A stretch of DNA of 64,000 bases from Galeruca laticollis. Taxonomy: Eukaryota > Arthropoda > Insecta > Coleoptera > Chrysomelidae. A program made the translations under genes and the position numbers. This document shows, in pieces, positions 1 to 10,632 of the stretch; within the stretch, counting starts at the first letter, position 1; each line of letters starts with the position of its first letter. The stretch covers positions 196,953,044 to 197,017,043 of the forward strand of contig OY998180.1 of the NCBI GenBank assembly GCA_963921935.1, read 5' to 3'. The notes under the pieces were generated by a model. That model did not search any database, was not told the origin of the DNA, and saw only the letters and a program-made list of their open reading frames with translations.

Positions 1-599
1 GTTGTTCGTACTTTTGGTCTATCAGTGTGCTCTTTGTTCTCGGAGGACTCCACTGTTATATATTTTACATTTTCGCTGATAGAGCATATTTCGTGTTATT
101 TTCTTGTACCTCTTCTATAATTTCCTGGTGCTTTGCGTTCGAGATGGAAATCCTGAATTTATTTTGTTTCCAAATCTTAGTCCGTTTTCTAACGTCGTCG
201 TACTTCTATCCATCAAATTCTGAGGCTGCCTTGTGGTTCTATTCGCCGTATTGGATTTTTACCACAGGTAGGTAGCTAGCCTCACCTGTGAACCCTCCTT
301 CTTTATCCGGACTTGGGACCGGGTGGGGCATCTGCTGAGCCTTTCAGATGACCCCACAGGCGGAGTTGATATTGTTTACCAAATTCCACAACGAGAGACT
401 ACATGAAAATATGAATACAAGAGGTTATTGATAGCCTGTCAAGAGCAGAACTTGAAGCTGCTGTAATTCTCCACGCATGAGCAGCTCTAACGATGCATTG
501 TGTGTGTTGGAAGACAGTTCAAACATCCTTTTTCTTATTATGTCCCTACACGTGTTTTTTTCAATTTTTTGAACTAAGAATACTTTTATTACTTAAAAA
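1..599. other. Unassigned sequence
   Basis: I find no convincing gene here. A GC-richer patch at about 265-375 (a 'ccggacttgggaccgg'-like string followed by a short GC-rich stretch) looks like the leader of a non-LTR retrotransposon, but no coding part follows it. Confidence 0.3.
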
Positions 600-1130
600 C
601 TATAAAATTATGCCTGTTACAAATGATGAAGCTGCCGATATGATTGCTGTATACTTTAAATTTCTTCAAAATGGGGCATTGACTAAAAGAGTATACAGAG
701 CTCAATATCTAAATGGGCGTTAACGCTATGCCACAGTTTTTACGAGTTTAGTGCGAAATTTGCGTAGACCGACGGCTAGAACAGTGGAAGACAATATTGT
801 CAATGTCTTAGCATACGTTTGTTTGTTATTTCAAATTTTTAGTCAACACCCATATCATATGGTTTTACAGTACGCGTTAAATGATGATGACTTTGACCGA
901 CAGATAGATTACTGTCATTGTTTATTGGGCATGATTAGGGAAAATAGAGAATTGTGATCGAAACGTTAATTTGCATAATATGCATTATTGGTCTAAAAAC
1001 AATCCTCGCAGGTTGCACAAGGTCCAACATCAAAGCCATTGGAGTCTCATTGTATATTGTCGCATCCTGTGCGAAACTATTATGTGTCCATATTTCTTTG
1101 ATAAACCACTAAATGTTTTCTGATTTTGCG
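600..1130 (+). pseudogene. Mariner/IS630-type transposase remnant
   Basis: Translations in shifting frames follow the N-terminal half of arthropod Tc1/mariner (IS630) transposases: a helix-turn-helix start (DEAADMIAVYF...ALTKRVYRAQYLNGR, about 620-720), then RRPTARTVEDNIVNVLAYV (about 763-820), HPYHMVLQYALNDDDF (about 848-897), and at about 968-1120 a stretch matching the family pattern NxHNMHYWS..NP then PYFFD. The first catalytic Asp region near 957 is lost. There are stops at 721-723 and 955-957 and several frameshifts, so this is a dead copy. Family knowledge: such enzymes cut and paste DNA at TA sites. The ends of the element were not found. Confidence 0.6.
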
Positions 1131-1736
1131 GTAATCATATTATATTGCCTATTTAATTAGAAGACTTGCTCTTGCAATTACTGCAAAATATGTCTTTGCA
1201 ACTAGACTAGATCATTTTTTTTTGGTCTCCTTGGTAATCAAATTCTCTACCGCAAATCTTTACGATTAATAGTTTCCGAAATGCAGCACTATCATTCTTA
1301 TCTGGCCTCAGTACAACATACCTAAATATCAAACCAACATTTTTCTCGTCCATTGTGATGAGATTCAAAACTGTATCTATTTTTGTTTGGTGTAATGACC
1401 AACCTTTAAAATGTGTGAGCGAGGTGACTAACTTAAAGTTCCTAAATTATAATCATTTTCCAACCATAGTTTTTTTTTGGAAAAATAATATACCGGCGTT
1501 TTATATTCATTTATTGTTATCATATTTTTTACTTAAATATAGCAGGGAATGGTATTTAAATCGTCTCGCGTAAATAGCTTACAAAATGAGTCACTATTTC
1601 ATCCGTTGTAATCATGATCGTAATTCGATGGAACACGGATTAATCATCCTCCAGTAGTTCGGTCCTTTGAAACACCTCAAACTATTTTTGAAATAATGTA
1701 CGGGTGGTTGAAGAAATATTAAGACAGAATAGAGAA
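1131..1736. other. Unassigned AT-rich sequence
   Basis: No gene or repeat recognised. It may hold the decayed 3' part of the mariner remnant before the BEL/Pao left boundary. Confidence 0.3.
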
Positions 1737-1982
1737 TGTTGTTGAATCGTCTATATTTTCAGAATTACACGTGTGGAATAATTATACACTACACAAATGG
1801 TGTATTATTTTTTACTCAAGAACAGTCAAAAGTATTCTATCATCGCAAACATAAAAACAAAAGTAACATACATAAAACAAAAGTATCAGAACTAGGTTAG
1901 AAAATCATCTTTTTCTTATTTGTTCGCGGGAATCTGTTCTAAACGTCAACTAGTGGTGCGTTTAAATTATTTGACACTAACA
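1737..1982 (-). repeat. BEL/Pao 3' LTR (minus-strand sense)
   Basis: About 246 bp, matched by 8016-8468 apart from an extra block of about 180 bp in the other copy. Next to it inside the element the minus strand reads AAAGGCAGGGACC, a purine-rich tract in the position of the polypurine primer for plus-strand synthesis. Confidence 0.75.
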
Positions 1983-2329
1983 TAGGTCCCTGCCTTTAAA
2001 CACTTTAGGGTTTCAAAATGAATTAACTTTGTTGAGTAGAACACATATCTTGACTACAGGACGCTTCAGCTCCATTGTTGCAGCTCTAATGGTTACGGAA
2101 CGTATGCTGTTGTCAACACCTGGGCGGATTTGTGGGATTCATCCGAGTTTCCATTTGAGTGGTGGGAGCCGTCTTCTTTGACTGCGACGAACGTGTTTAC
2201 CTGAAGCAGTTGAGAATGATTTACCTTCCATTTGACCCTGGACTGAAGGTGTGAAATATATTCTTTGGTCCACCTTGGCCAGAATTGGACAATTTGTTAT
2301 GTTCTTCTTTGAAAACGCGAGAATCTGTT

Positions 2330-3700
2330 TTACTTGATGCTAAGACGACTTGGTTCAGAAATTGTCGTCAATAATTCTCCTATGAGGAAGTGCGCAATAA
2401 TTAAGGGGTTCATATCATTTGGATTATTAGATAATGGATAAAATGGTCGGGAGTTTAAGCATGCTTCTACTTGACACAATACAGTCACAAACTCTTCGAA
2501 AGTAAGAGCTGCATCACCCATTACACTTTTTGAGTGGTGCTTAGTGTTCTTAGAGAGATTGTCTGAAATATATTTATTGTTAGTATTAAGAAATGGCTTG
2601 ATTTCATTGTTTGCACTAACAAACGTAGTTGCATTGTCTGCGTGGAGTTCATGGCATTTGCCTCTCCTAGACACAAAACGTCGTAAGCAAGCAATAAACC
2701 ACTCGGAAGTAAGGTCACTTACAACTTCTAAGTGCAGGGTCTTTGTAACAAAGCAAACAAACAATTTTACATATGCCTTGGTAGTTTTAGGGTTTCCTTC
2801 CTTTCGGTCTCGAAGTAAGAATGGTCCGGCGTAATCTAGACCAGAGACCGAAAATGGATGAGGTTGTGTGATACATGGTAAAGGCAGATTGCCCATTAAG
2901 TATTATTCAGGATTGGCATTAAATCTGACACATTCACGCACGACGTTTTTTACTAGCCTGCGGCCAGGTAGTGGCCAGAATCTTTCCCTAATGGAAGCGA
3001 GAAGAGCTTGTGACCCTGCCTGTAAGAATCTGGAATGTTCAGAGCGAGTTAAGATTAATGTTAAGTGGTTCTTATACGGGAGAATGATTGGATGTTCCTT
3101 GGAAAAGTTAAAAGTGGAATTGTCTAAGCGACCGCCAACCCGTATTATACAATTCGAATGATCAAAAAAATAATTTAGGCTAAGAAGTTCCCTCCTTTTT
3201 CCTAGTGTCTTAGAGTTGAGTGGATTGTAGTAGTCATCGGGAAAACGAGGCGTTGTCTTTGTTTTTAGGTTGTTTATGTATCGTAAAACGTATGCAAAGG
3301 TACGCTGAAGCTTTGTGAAACTTGAAAACCGTTCGATATATGAAATAACGTCATTTTCAAATGCATTAATGTAAATAGCAAAGGATAAAATATTTATACG
3401 AACTTTTGGATGATCATGAATAATGGCGCTATCCTTTGTTAAGTCGTATGACGGCCAATAAGTAGTTTGTTTTACTAGGCACGTTGGCCCGAGAAACAAA
3501 AATTCAAAATTTATTAGGTCTGCTGGGTTAATTCATGTGTTTCCATGATTTGGCTTTAGACAGATTCTGAATTTGTGATAGACGATTGGCGACAAAAGTT
3601 TTGAGAATGGGCTGTGAATAATAATTTATCCAGGCTTCCTCTAAGCTTAGGAAGCGGCGAATGGCAGTGTTTTTTGAGTCGCCAAGTACAGAAGGATTGT
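2330..3700 (-). pseudogene. BEL/Pao pol: RNase H tail and integrase
   Basis: On the minus strand, 3700-3500 reads as the end of the RNase H/connection part (LKTFVANRLSQIQ). The frame at 3499-2903 carries the Pao connection region and an integrase zinc-binding segment (GGRLDNSTFNFSKEHPIILP, then an H-rich stretch). The frame at 2896-2330 carries the integrase core with the Pao signature SGLDYAGPFLLRD (first catalytic Asp), LHADNATTFV (second Asp) and TFEEFVTVLCQVEACLNSRP. The reading frame is interrupted between the two open stretches and the C-terminus runs out at about 2330. Integrase would insert the cDNA into the genome; this copy cannot be translated as one protein. Confidence 0.75.
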
Positions 3701-4706
3701 TACTTTTCCGCCCAACCTATCTATATGCGAGAAAAGTATTGGTTTACCCCAAAAAAAGTTGGAATTTTGAAATTCTTTTTTGAGTTATTTTTACGTTTTC
3801 CATCAACAACAACACGAAAAAACGGTTTTTAGAAAAAAATCCTGTGTGTATGTCGTTGTCGTCGTCGTCGTCGTCGGCTACTTTTCCTTACATGTCTTTT
3901 TAGCACGATACAGCCTCCGGAGTGCAATAAGTCAACAATTCTATGATTGAATATTGTTAAGGACATGTCACAGATGAACCCTATTGATTTTCAGCTCACC
4001 AAAGCCAGTACAACGGGTGCTATGGTACTTGAAGTACGACATTTTGTTATTTTTTGAGAAATTTCAGTTTGTTAGCATGATACAGCCTCCGGAGTTCAAC
4101 AAGTCACCAATTTTATTATTGAATATTATTCAGAACACATCACTGATGAACCCTATTGATTTTAAGCTCACCAGAGCCAATAAAACAGGTGCTATAGTAC
4201 TTTAAATACGATATTTTTGTCATTTTTGGAGAAGTTTCAGTTTGTTAGCACGATACAGCCTCTGGAGTATATACAAGTGACCAATTTTTTGATTGGATAA
4301 TATTCAGAGCGTCTCAAAGATGAACCCTATTGATATTCAGCCCACTAAAGCCAGTACAACGGGTGCTATGGTACTTGGAGTACCAAATTTTTGTCATTTT
4401 TGGAGAATTTTCAGTTTGTTAGCACGATACAGCCTCCAGAGAGTATACGATTGATCAATTTTATGATTGAATATTGTTCAAGGTGTCTCACAGATGTACC
4501 CTATTGACTTTCAGTTGACTAGAGCGAGTACAGCGAGTTCTATAAATTCGGATATACTAAATTTTCGGTTATTTTTGGAGAAATTTCGGTTTGTTAGCAC
4601 GATACATCCCCCGAAGTGTATACAAGTAACAATTCTATGATAGAATATTGTTCAGGGCCACAGATGCGGAAAAGTTAGTATTAATCTTTAAAACCGTTTA
4701 TTTTTT
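3700..4706 (+). repeat. Satellite-carrying interspersed element, copy 1
   Basis: Begins TTACTTTTCCGCCCAACC and ends GCGGAAAAGTTAG followed by TTAATCTTTAAAACCG, so the ends form an inverted pair, CTTTTCCGC against GCGGAAAAG. Between them lie a unique leader (to about 3900, with a short gtcgtcgtc run at about 3857) and about 4.5 head-to-tail units of about 173 bp, each starting near agcacgatacagcctccgg (3902, 4074, 4247, 4421, 4596). No coding capacity. Short subterminal inverted repeats around an internal tandem array resemble Helentron-associated non-autonomous elements (HINEs), but a MITE that carries a satellite would also fit. It lies exactly where the BEL/Pao reverse transcriptase should be. 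Confidence 0.75.
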
Positions 4707-4724
4707 AGTGGTATCGTGGCTATA

Positions 4725-5620
4725 AATCGTCCGTATTGTCGTTTTTTTGGTATTGTTCCTGACAATGCCTTTCTTCATCAGAAAGGTATAAATCCTTTGG
4801 AATCTCCTCAATTTCCCAGAATGTTGTAAGCTGAAATTGTAGGATATTAGTGGAGAGAGAGAGTAGTGGTGTGTGACAATCTTTCGATTATTGGTATATA
4901 TGGGGCCTGAAACTACTCAAATGTTCCCAACATGTATTAGCACCTATCAAGAAATCAATTGTAGCAGGATAGTAGTGATTTTCTCAGGAATATTTAGTGT
5001 AGTCAATCCATGTGGTAAGGATGGCAAGTGGCCCTATAATTTGGGGTAAAATAATACAGTTTATTGACTTTGAAAAGTTGTTGATATTTGATTTGAATTT
5101 TAGTAAGGTTGAACATTGCGTAACATTTGACTAATTCCTATTACTGAAATGTGAATTTGCCATTTGTTTAGTTGTAGAGTGTTACACATTTTTTCAGAAA
5201 TAAAATTTACTTGATTTACACTGTCAAGTAGTACCCTGTACTGATGTGGATTTCTAAGTTTGTCAAAAACAGTAACGAAGGCTGTAGAAAGTAGAATCTA
5301 TGGGGATGTAGGAAGTCTAATTGTCATGCTAATATGTGTATTATTAGAGTCTGAAATTGTACCTGAAGCTACTGGACTATTAATTGTCAATTCATTAACA
5401 TGTATTTGATTTTCATTTTCTTGTGAATTTGGCAAATGGAGTGATGTATTTTTCCACATTTTCGACAACCTGCAGACAGAGTTAATGCATAAGCGTAAAC
5501 GTTATGCAGTATTTAATTTCTCAGATTGGGAGAGCTTTCTAAATTCAGGGCAATAATATAAAGTGTGATAATTGTTACACAAATTACAATTGATTTTGTT
5601 AGATGTTGTTATAAATAACT
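4725..5620 (-). pseudogene. BEL/Pao gag zinc knuckles and protease remnant
   Basis: In shifted minus-strand frames I read two CCHC-type zinc knuckles (CNLCNNYHTLYYC at about 5595-5555 and CRKCGKIHHSIC at about 5475-5440), then a retropepsin-like segment YRVLLDSVNQVNFISE (about 5245-5200) with the D-S in place of the catalytic D-S/T-G of Pao proteases, and the protease-RT linker FWEIEEIPKDLYLSDEERHC (about 4830-4770). The order gag knuckle, protease, linker is that of BEL/Pao. Frameshifts and stops are frequent. The sequence stops at the satellite-carrying element, where the reverse transcriptase should begin. Confidence 0.65.
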
Positions 5621-5628
5621 TTTATTTT

Positions 5629-6040
5629 TATATGATTGGATATTATTCAGAGCGTCTGAAAGATGCATCCTACCGATATTCAGCTCACTAAATCCAGTAC
5701 AACGGGTGCTATGGTACTTGAAGTACCAAATTTTTGGAGAATTTTCAGTTTGTTTCCACGATACAGCCTCCAGAGAGTATACGATTGATGAATTTTATGA
5801 TTGAATATTGTTCAAGTTGTCTCACAGATGGACCCTATTGATTTTCAGTTGACTAGAGCGAGTACAGCGGGTCCTATAAATCCAGATACACTGAATTTTT
5901 AGTTATTTTTGGAGAAATTTCGGTTTGTTAGCACGATACATCCCCCAAAGTGTATACAAGTAACAATTTTATGATAGAATATTGTTCAGGTCCACAGATG
6001 CGGAAAAGTTAGTTTTAATCTTTAAAACCGTTTATTTTTC
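5629..6040 (+). repeat. Satellite-carrying element, 5'-truncated fragment
   Basis: About 2.5 satellite units ending in the normal 3' end (gcggaaaagttagttttaatc). It lacks the TTACTTTTCCGC start and interrupts the BEL/Pao gag region. Confidence 0.7.
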
Positions 6041-7439
6041 TATGATTTTGGATATCACTTCTTAATTTATTACTTTGCGAGTAGTAGTATGATCAAGTTT
6101 GGTAGTAACTAAGTATAGCATTTAAGCATTTAGATTTGTTTCAATACTATCAAGAATAAAATGTACACCTACATGAGATTCTTTTGTTAGCGTGGGTAAT
6201 TGAAACAAACATTTTATACGAACCTTTATTATTAAAGATTGTTTATCTTCAAAGCTATCACAGAGTAACATCCATGCTATGTTATAATAGCTATGATGAC
6301 AGATTTTGAAATAGCCTCCTACAATGTAGGTACACGTCTTCTATTTCTGAAAAATAAATTATTTCGGCAATAAACTAATTTTTAACGAAAATTATTGCAT
6401 TTTATTGTATCTACTTTGAATTACACGCCTAAGAAAATATTGCATAGTGTTTATGCTTAACGAAGAACATCAACAATACATTTTAAGTGTTTCAAAAATG
6501 AGTTATTTATGTTCCTAACAAGAAAATAGGTTCAAACTCGCTCCGCTAAACACTGCAGAAGCAGAAGTTACATTTAATGTGATACCTATCTGATTTAATA
6601 ATTATCTTTGGCTAGACTTAATATATATGAATAGAAAAAAGAAGAAGATATGGCATTACAAATATAATAAATGTAAATAAACTGATTAGGTCTAGCGAAC
6701 CTAAAAATAACTTATGAGATAAGTTTAAAAATATCTTGTGTGCATTAAATTTTACTTAGCGTTAAGATTATGGAAGTTTTCACATTTCGAAATTCAGACG
6801 AGCAAAAGTCTTTATTTGATGCAAGAAACTCTCCCAACATCAAGAAATCAATTCTGGGCAAATTGGAACTATTTGTCTTAAAACCTTGTTCCATCGTTGA
6901 TGATTCTTGGATTTTCATCACAAAACAAGAATAAACAACAAATCAACTTATGGAATTATGTAGGATTCGATCGAAATGCGTAATCACAACAAATTTTTAA
7001 GCAATACTCACGGAGGTGATTGATATTTAGTGAGGCGTGACGTCATGCGCTGTTTCGGTTAACATGGCCGATTGCAGTATTTTACACTTTTTATTTTCCT
7101 GAAAATCTTATTAATTTAAATGTTTATATTAAAACTAGGTAATTTTTCAGGATCCTTTCATCACATATTTTTCTCTAAAACCATTTACATTTTGATTCCT
7201 TAATACTATCACCATGCCTATTTGCTCCACAAATTTCAATGATTTTATTTTGTCTGCAACTAGCCGCAAATAATGGAATTTTTATACATTTGATATCATA
7301 TAATTGAATGATTGACTTGAAGCTGTCTCTAAAATATCACCACCGGCCTAAAGAGCCGTTAAATGTAGGTAAATTGAGTTGTGGCAAACGAATATTTGTA
7401 TTGTTTGCATCATTACTCTAATTTCTGTTTATACTTACA

Positions 7440-7720
7440 TGTTCATCTGTTTCGTGTGATATAATAATTTTTTTAACAACAGTAGTTAATTTATAAAATT
7501 CATTTTCAAATTGTGTACATTGTCATATTTTGTATCGAAATCAGATTCAATAACAAGTTGAACATTGTGAAAATATTCAAAAAGTGTTCCAGATTTTGTT
7601 AGGCGTTGTTGTAAATCAAATAAATCTACCTCATCATCATCCTTTATAGTTTGAAAATGTTTAGGTAAATCTTGTTAAAGAACCTTTTGCTGACGTACGT
7701 TTAATTTTGTTTTGATTAGA
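7440..7720 (-). pseudogene. BEL/Pao gag N-terminal remnant
   Basis: Minus-strand translation gives KRTSAKGSLTRF (about 7705-7665) and then EVDLFDLQQRLTKSG with a following FEYFHNVQLVIES (about 7640-7550), the usual start of BEL/Pao gag (basic 'KG.LTR' segment, acidic spacer, then an amphipathic helix). A stop and at least one frameshift break it. The interval 6050-7440 towards the zinc knuckles is too decayed for me to align. Confidence 0.5.
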
Positions 7721-8015
7721 CAGGATAATTGAATAAATTAAATGTGAAGGTTTCAGTATGAAACGTAAAACTATGCCCAATTTTAAATAACAAATCATTT
7801 AATAAATTGAGGCACTTCTAAGTGACAGAAATAAAGTGTAATGAGTGAAATGACTCTCACAGTTTCTGTTGTTAAATATAGTGTGAAATCCTGCTGAAAA
7901 ACGTTGTAATTATGTGAAAATGTAATAAGTATGTGTCAAACAGAGTACTGCTTATGAACGAGATCATAGTAGGGATGTAGGTAAAATGGAAAGCACTGAC
8001 TTGAATAAATCCTGA

Positions 8016-8468
8016 TGTAGCTAATTGAATAAAAGCTTTTGTATATTTTATATTTTCAGAATTTCACATGTGGAATAATGATACACAACTGTTGTGTATG
8101 TGTAGAAGTAGAGATGGGCGAATGCCTTGTAATAAGTAACTTCTAATCAAAATTAAGATTCACTTTATTAATTAAAGAAATAAAATACAAGTGGTAACTG
8201 TAACTGCCATTCTAGAACAATGCCGAATGACAACAATGACATATGACTTATGTTAAGCATAGGAATGTGACAAATATAACAACTATACAAATGATGTGGT
8301 ATTATTTTTTCCTCAAGAACAGTCAAAAGTATGCTGTCATCACAAACAAAAAAACAAAAGTAACAGACTTGGGTTAGAAAATCATCTTGTTTTATTTGTT
8401 CGCGGGAATCTTGGTTCCTCTGTTCTAAACGTCTACTTGTGGTGCGTTTCAATTATTTGACACTAACA
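8016..8468 (-). repeat. BEL/Pao 5' LTR with extra internal block
   Basis: Matches the LTR at 1737-1982, with an extra block at about 8102-8285 that is either an insertion here or a deletion in the partner. Ends in the shared ttgacactaaca. Confidence 0.65.
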
Positions 8469-9370
8469 GAGAGTATAACAAAAAATAGGGATAGATGATA
8501 ATTGAGAAACCCAGACAGATTAAAAAATTGGATCTTGTGTAGATATATTTGAGGTTTGTTGAATCAGAAGAAACCTAGCATTAAGGAAAAGAATCGGTGC
8601 ACAAAGGAAATATACTATTATGCTACTCTGTTGAATCTAGTAGAGGAACAGTTCCTTGTGGAACACCAAATGGGACAAGAAGTTTCATTTGTTCAATTCA
8701 ATAAGAAAATGTCTAGTTGTAGGTGGAACTTGGTAGTGAGGTTAAGGTAGCAGTTTTGTATAATTTGTGGTGAATCCCTGACTATCAAACTTCTTCGCAG
8801 AATTTTTTAATCATAGTTGGATAAGTTTAACCTAAAAATTCTACAGTGCCAGTCTCCAACATGGAATAAATTCAGAAAATTTTTTAATCTTGCTCATGGT
8901 ACCTACTTCGCGATATGGATGGTAATCAGGATACTTCTCTCTGGACAAATGAACTTCATTTTGTGTTCTTGTCCTATCTCCATAGCCAAATATAATAAAA
9001 ATGTCAATCTTGAGGGGTAAAAGTTAATTATGGAATTTTGTTCGAATGTTCAACAAACGTTGTTTCTCACAAAACGACACACTAATAAGTAATATCGTCG
9101 CTCGATATGATGCTACTGACTCATTTTCACAAAAAATTATAAACAAATACCTCTTGACATTCCATTTTTAAAATGCCCGAATTATTTAATTGACATAAAG
9201 TTCGAGCGACAGTGTGCTATCTTGTATTACTTCAGAGTTGGGTACAAACCCTGATTGGCATTTTTGCAGTATCTTGTGAATAAGTTTTTCTGATGACAAC
9301 TTGGCAAAATGGTCGATCATAAAGATGTATAGTACAGATTTTAATAATTTTATTGAATTTTAATTTTTTA
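8469..9370. other. Mostly unassigned; weak reverse transcriptase trace
   Basis: Minus-strand translation near 8700-8640 gives PFGVPQGTVP, close to the RT motif B of non-LTR elements (YGVPQGTVLGP), but little else aligns. The remainder to 9370 shows no recognisable gene. Confidence 0.3.
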
Positions 9371-9527
9371 AACATATTTTTAACACTGTTCTAAAACCCA
9401 CAATGTGAACCACGAAATAAATAAATGTACAGGCGTACAAATTTGGAAGCCCCTGTCTTGGGATTCTGACAAGTATGTATGCATTTTATCAAATTTTACG
9501 AATTGTAATTTACAAATTTATAGTGAC

Positions 9528-9564
9528 CGCACTGATGATGGCATAATGCCGAAAGCGCTCTGCG
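9528..9564 (+). ncRNA. Candidate minimal hammerhead ribozyme
   Basis: A 37-nt fold: stem I CGCA (9528-9531) with TGCG (9561-9564); conserved box CTGATGA (9532-9538); one extra T (9539); stem II GGCA (9540-9543) with TGCC (9547-9550) and loop TAA; GAA (9551-9553); stem III AGC with GCT (9554-9559); C17 at 9560, where cleavage would occur. All three stems close without a mismatch. The tiny stem III is like those of hammerheads described in Penelope-like retroelements. No PLE protein is readable beside it. The extra base before stem II departs from the canonical core. Confidence 0.55.
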
Positions 9565-9719
9565 AAATTTTAATTAAAGAAAATTGCATAACAGTACTTT
9601 GTTTCTTTTGAAGAAATCTTGGGATATTCATCTCTTGTGCACACAACTGTAATTCAAATTATTTGTATCTTTGTAGTATGGACTTCAAGATTGTGTTATT
9701 GAGGATAGGATAGTCGATA

Positions 9720-10103
9720 TATGAGGGATAAATGATGCAAGCTTTGAAAATAATTCTTCTTATTGATACATTTGAATAGAATAATTTGGACAAAAAGGCT
9801 TAACTAGATCTTGCACACTCAAGGTAGCTATTTTTCGCTCTAACAACGCGTTAAATGATCGATATTTTATTATTTGTTTGTTTGATAAATATTTCTTAGA
9901 TTTAATAGCGGTTGTTGAGCATCCGTCAGAATTGAATGGCATGATGACGATTTCATAACTCCCAATGAGATGCGGATAGCCTTATATTGTACTCTGTCGA
10001 GAATTAGCAAATTACTATGTGAGGCGGAACCGCATAGAGTCATCCATAGTCTATGTGTGAGCGTATGTAAGATCTGTAAAAGATGAGAAATACATTTGGA
10101 TCA
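9720..10103 (-). pseudogene. I-like non-LTR retrotransposon, RT thumb remnant (first half)
   Basis: Reads on the minus strand as the C-terminal part of a reverse transcriptase of the I/Jockey type: FYRSYIRSHIDYG (about 10085-10045), then LDRVQYKAIRISLG in a shifted frame (about 10005-9965), and further downstream IIKYRSFNALLERKIA. The other half (15314-15430) lies on the far side of the full-length I/LOA element, which inserted into it. Many frameshifts; a dead copy. Confidence 0.6.
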
Positions 10104-10115
10104 ACACCCTACTAA
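10104..10115. repeat. Target-site duplication, left copy
   Basis: acaccctactaa, matched with one mismatch by acaccccactaa at 15302-15313. The pair brackets the non-LTR element and falls inside the older I-like reverse transcriptase. Confidence 0.7.
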
Positions 10116-10632
10116 GGGGTCGAGGGGTCTGTTCCCTCTCGCAATCGACGTAAAGTTGAAAGGGAGAGGGAGGCAGAGCCCAGGGGATAGGTTTTGCACG
10201 GAGAGTCCTAGAACATTGCACCTCCTTAAACTATCCCAGGACCGCTGGGTACTCCCAAGATGATTGGGAGTGTGTGACCATAGATTACACCCTTCACGTG
10301 GTGGCCCTGTTGCAACTGAACTCAGCGGATCTAGACCGGGAGGTCGATAAACATCCCCCAACCCAAGGTGTCAAGAGACCCGTGCCAATGGGTGCATGGC
10401 GGTGGAGGAGTACCGTCGCAAACGGAGCCTCTGGGAAACCGGGCGACCTCCCAGAGTATTAGTCTTATTCTCCCAAACGGGTCACTGGGGGAATGGACCG
10501 CACTAACCCGGTATTCGTGAGAACATATGGATGACCCGATAATAAAACAAAAAACTCCTGAATTGGAATGTGGCCAATAGACCGCCGGCCATTCCTATTC
10601 AGTTAAAAACAAGCAACAATTCTCCTACAGCG

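Larger units (their letters stand above)
1737..8468 (-). mobile_element. BEL/Pao LTR retrotransposon, degraded, reverse transcriptase lost
   Basis: Two related direct repeats (1737-1982 and about 8016-8468) share the strings tcaagaacagtcaaaagta, atttgttcgcgggaatct and ttgacactaaca and bound a minus-strand element. Its ends read TGTT...ACA, as LTRs do, and it is flanked by gagaa (1732-1736) and gagag (8469-8473), a 5-bp target duplication with one mismatch. In minus-strand order I see the gag N-terminus (about 7720-7440), two gag zinc knuckles (about 5595-5435), protease (about 5330-4725), an RNase H/connection remnant (3700-3500) and integrase (3499-2330). The reverse transcriptase between protease and RNase H is missing and a satellite-carrying element (3700-4706) occupies the gap. 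A second satellite fragment lies at 5629-6040 and a short PLE remnant at about 6540-6670. All frames are broken. Confidence 0.8.
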
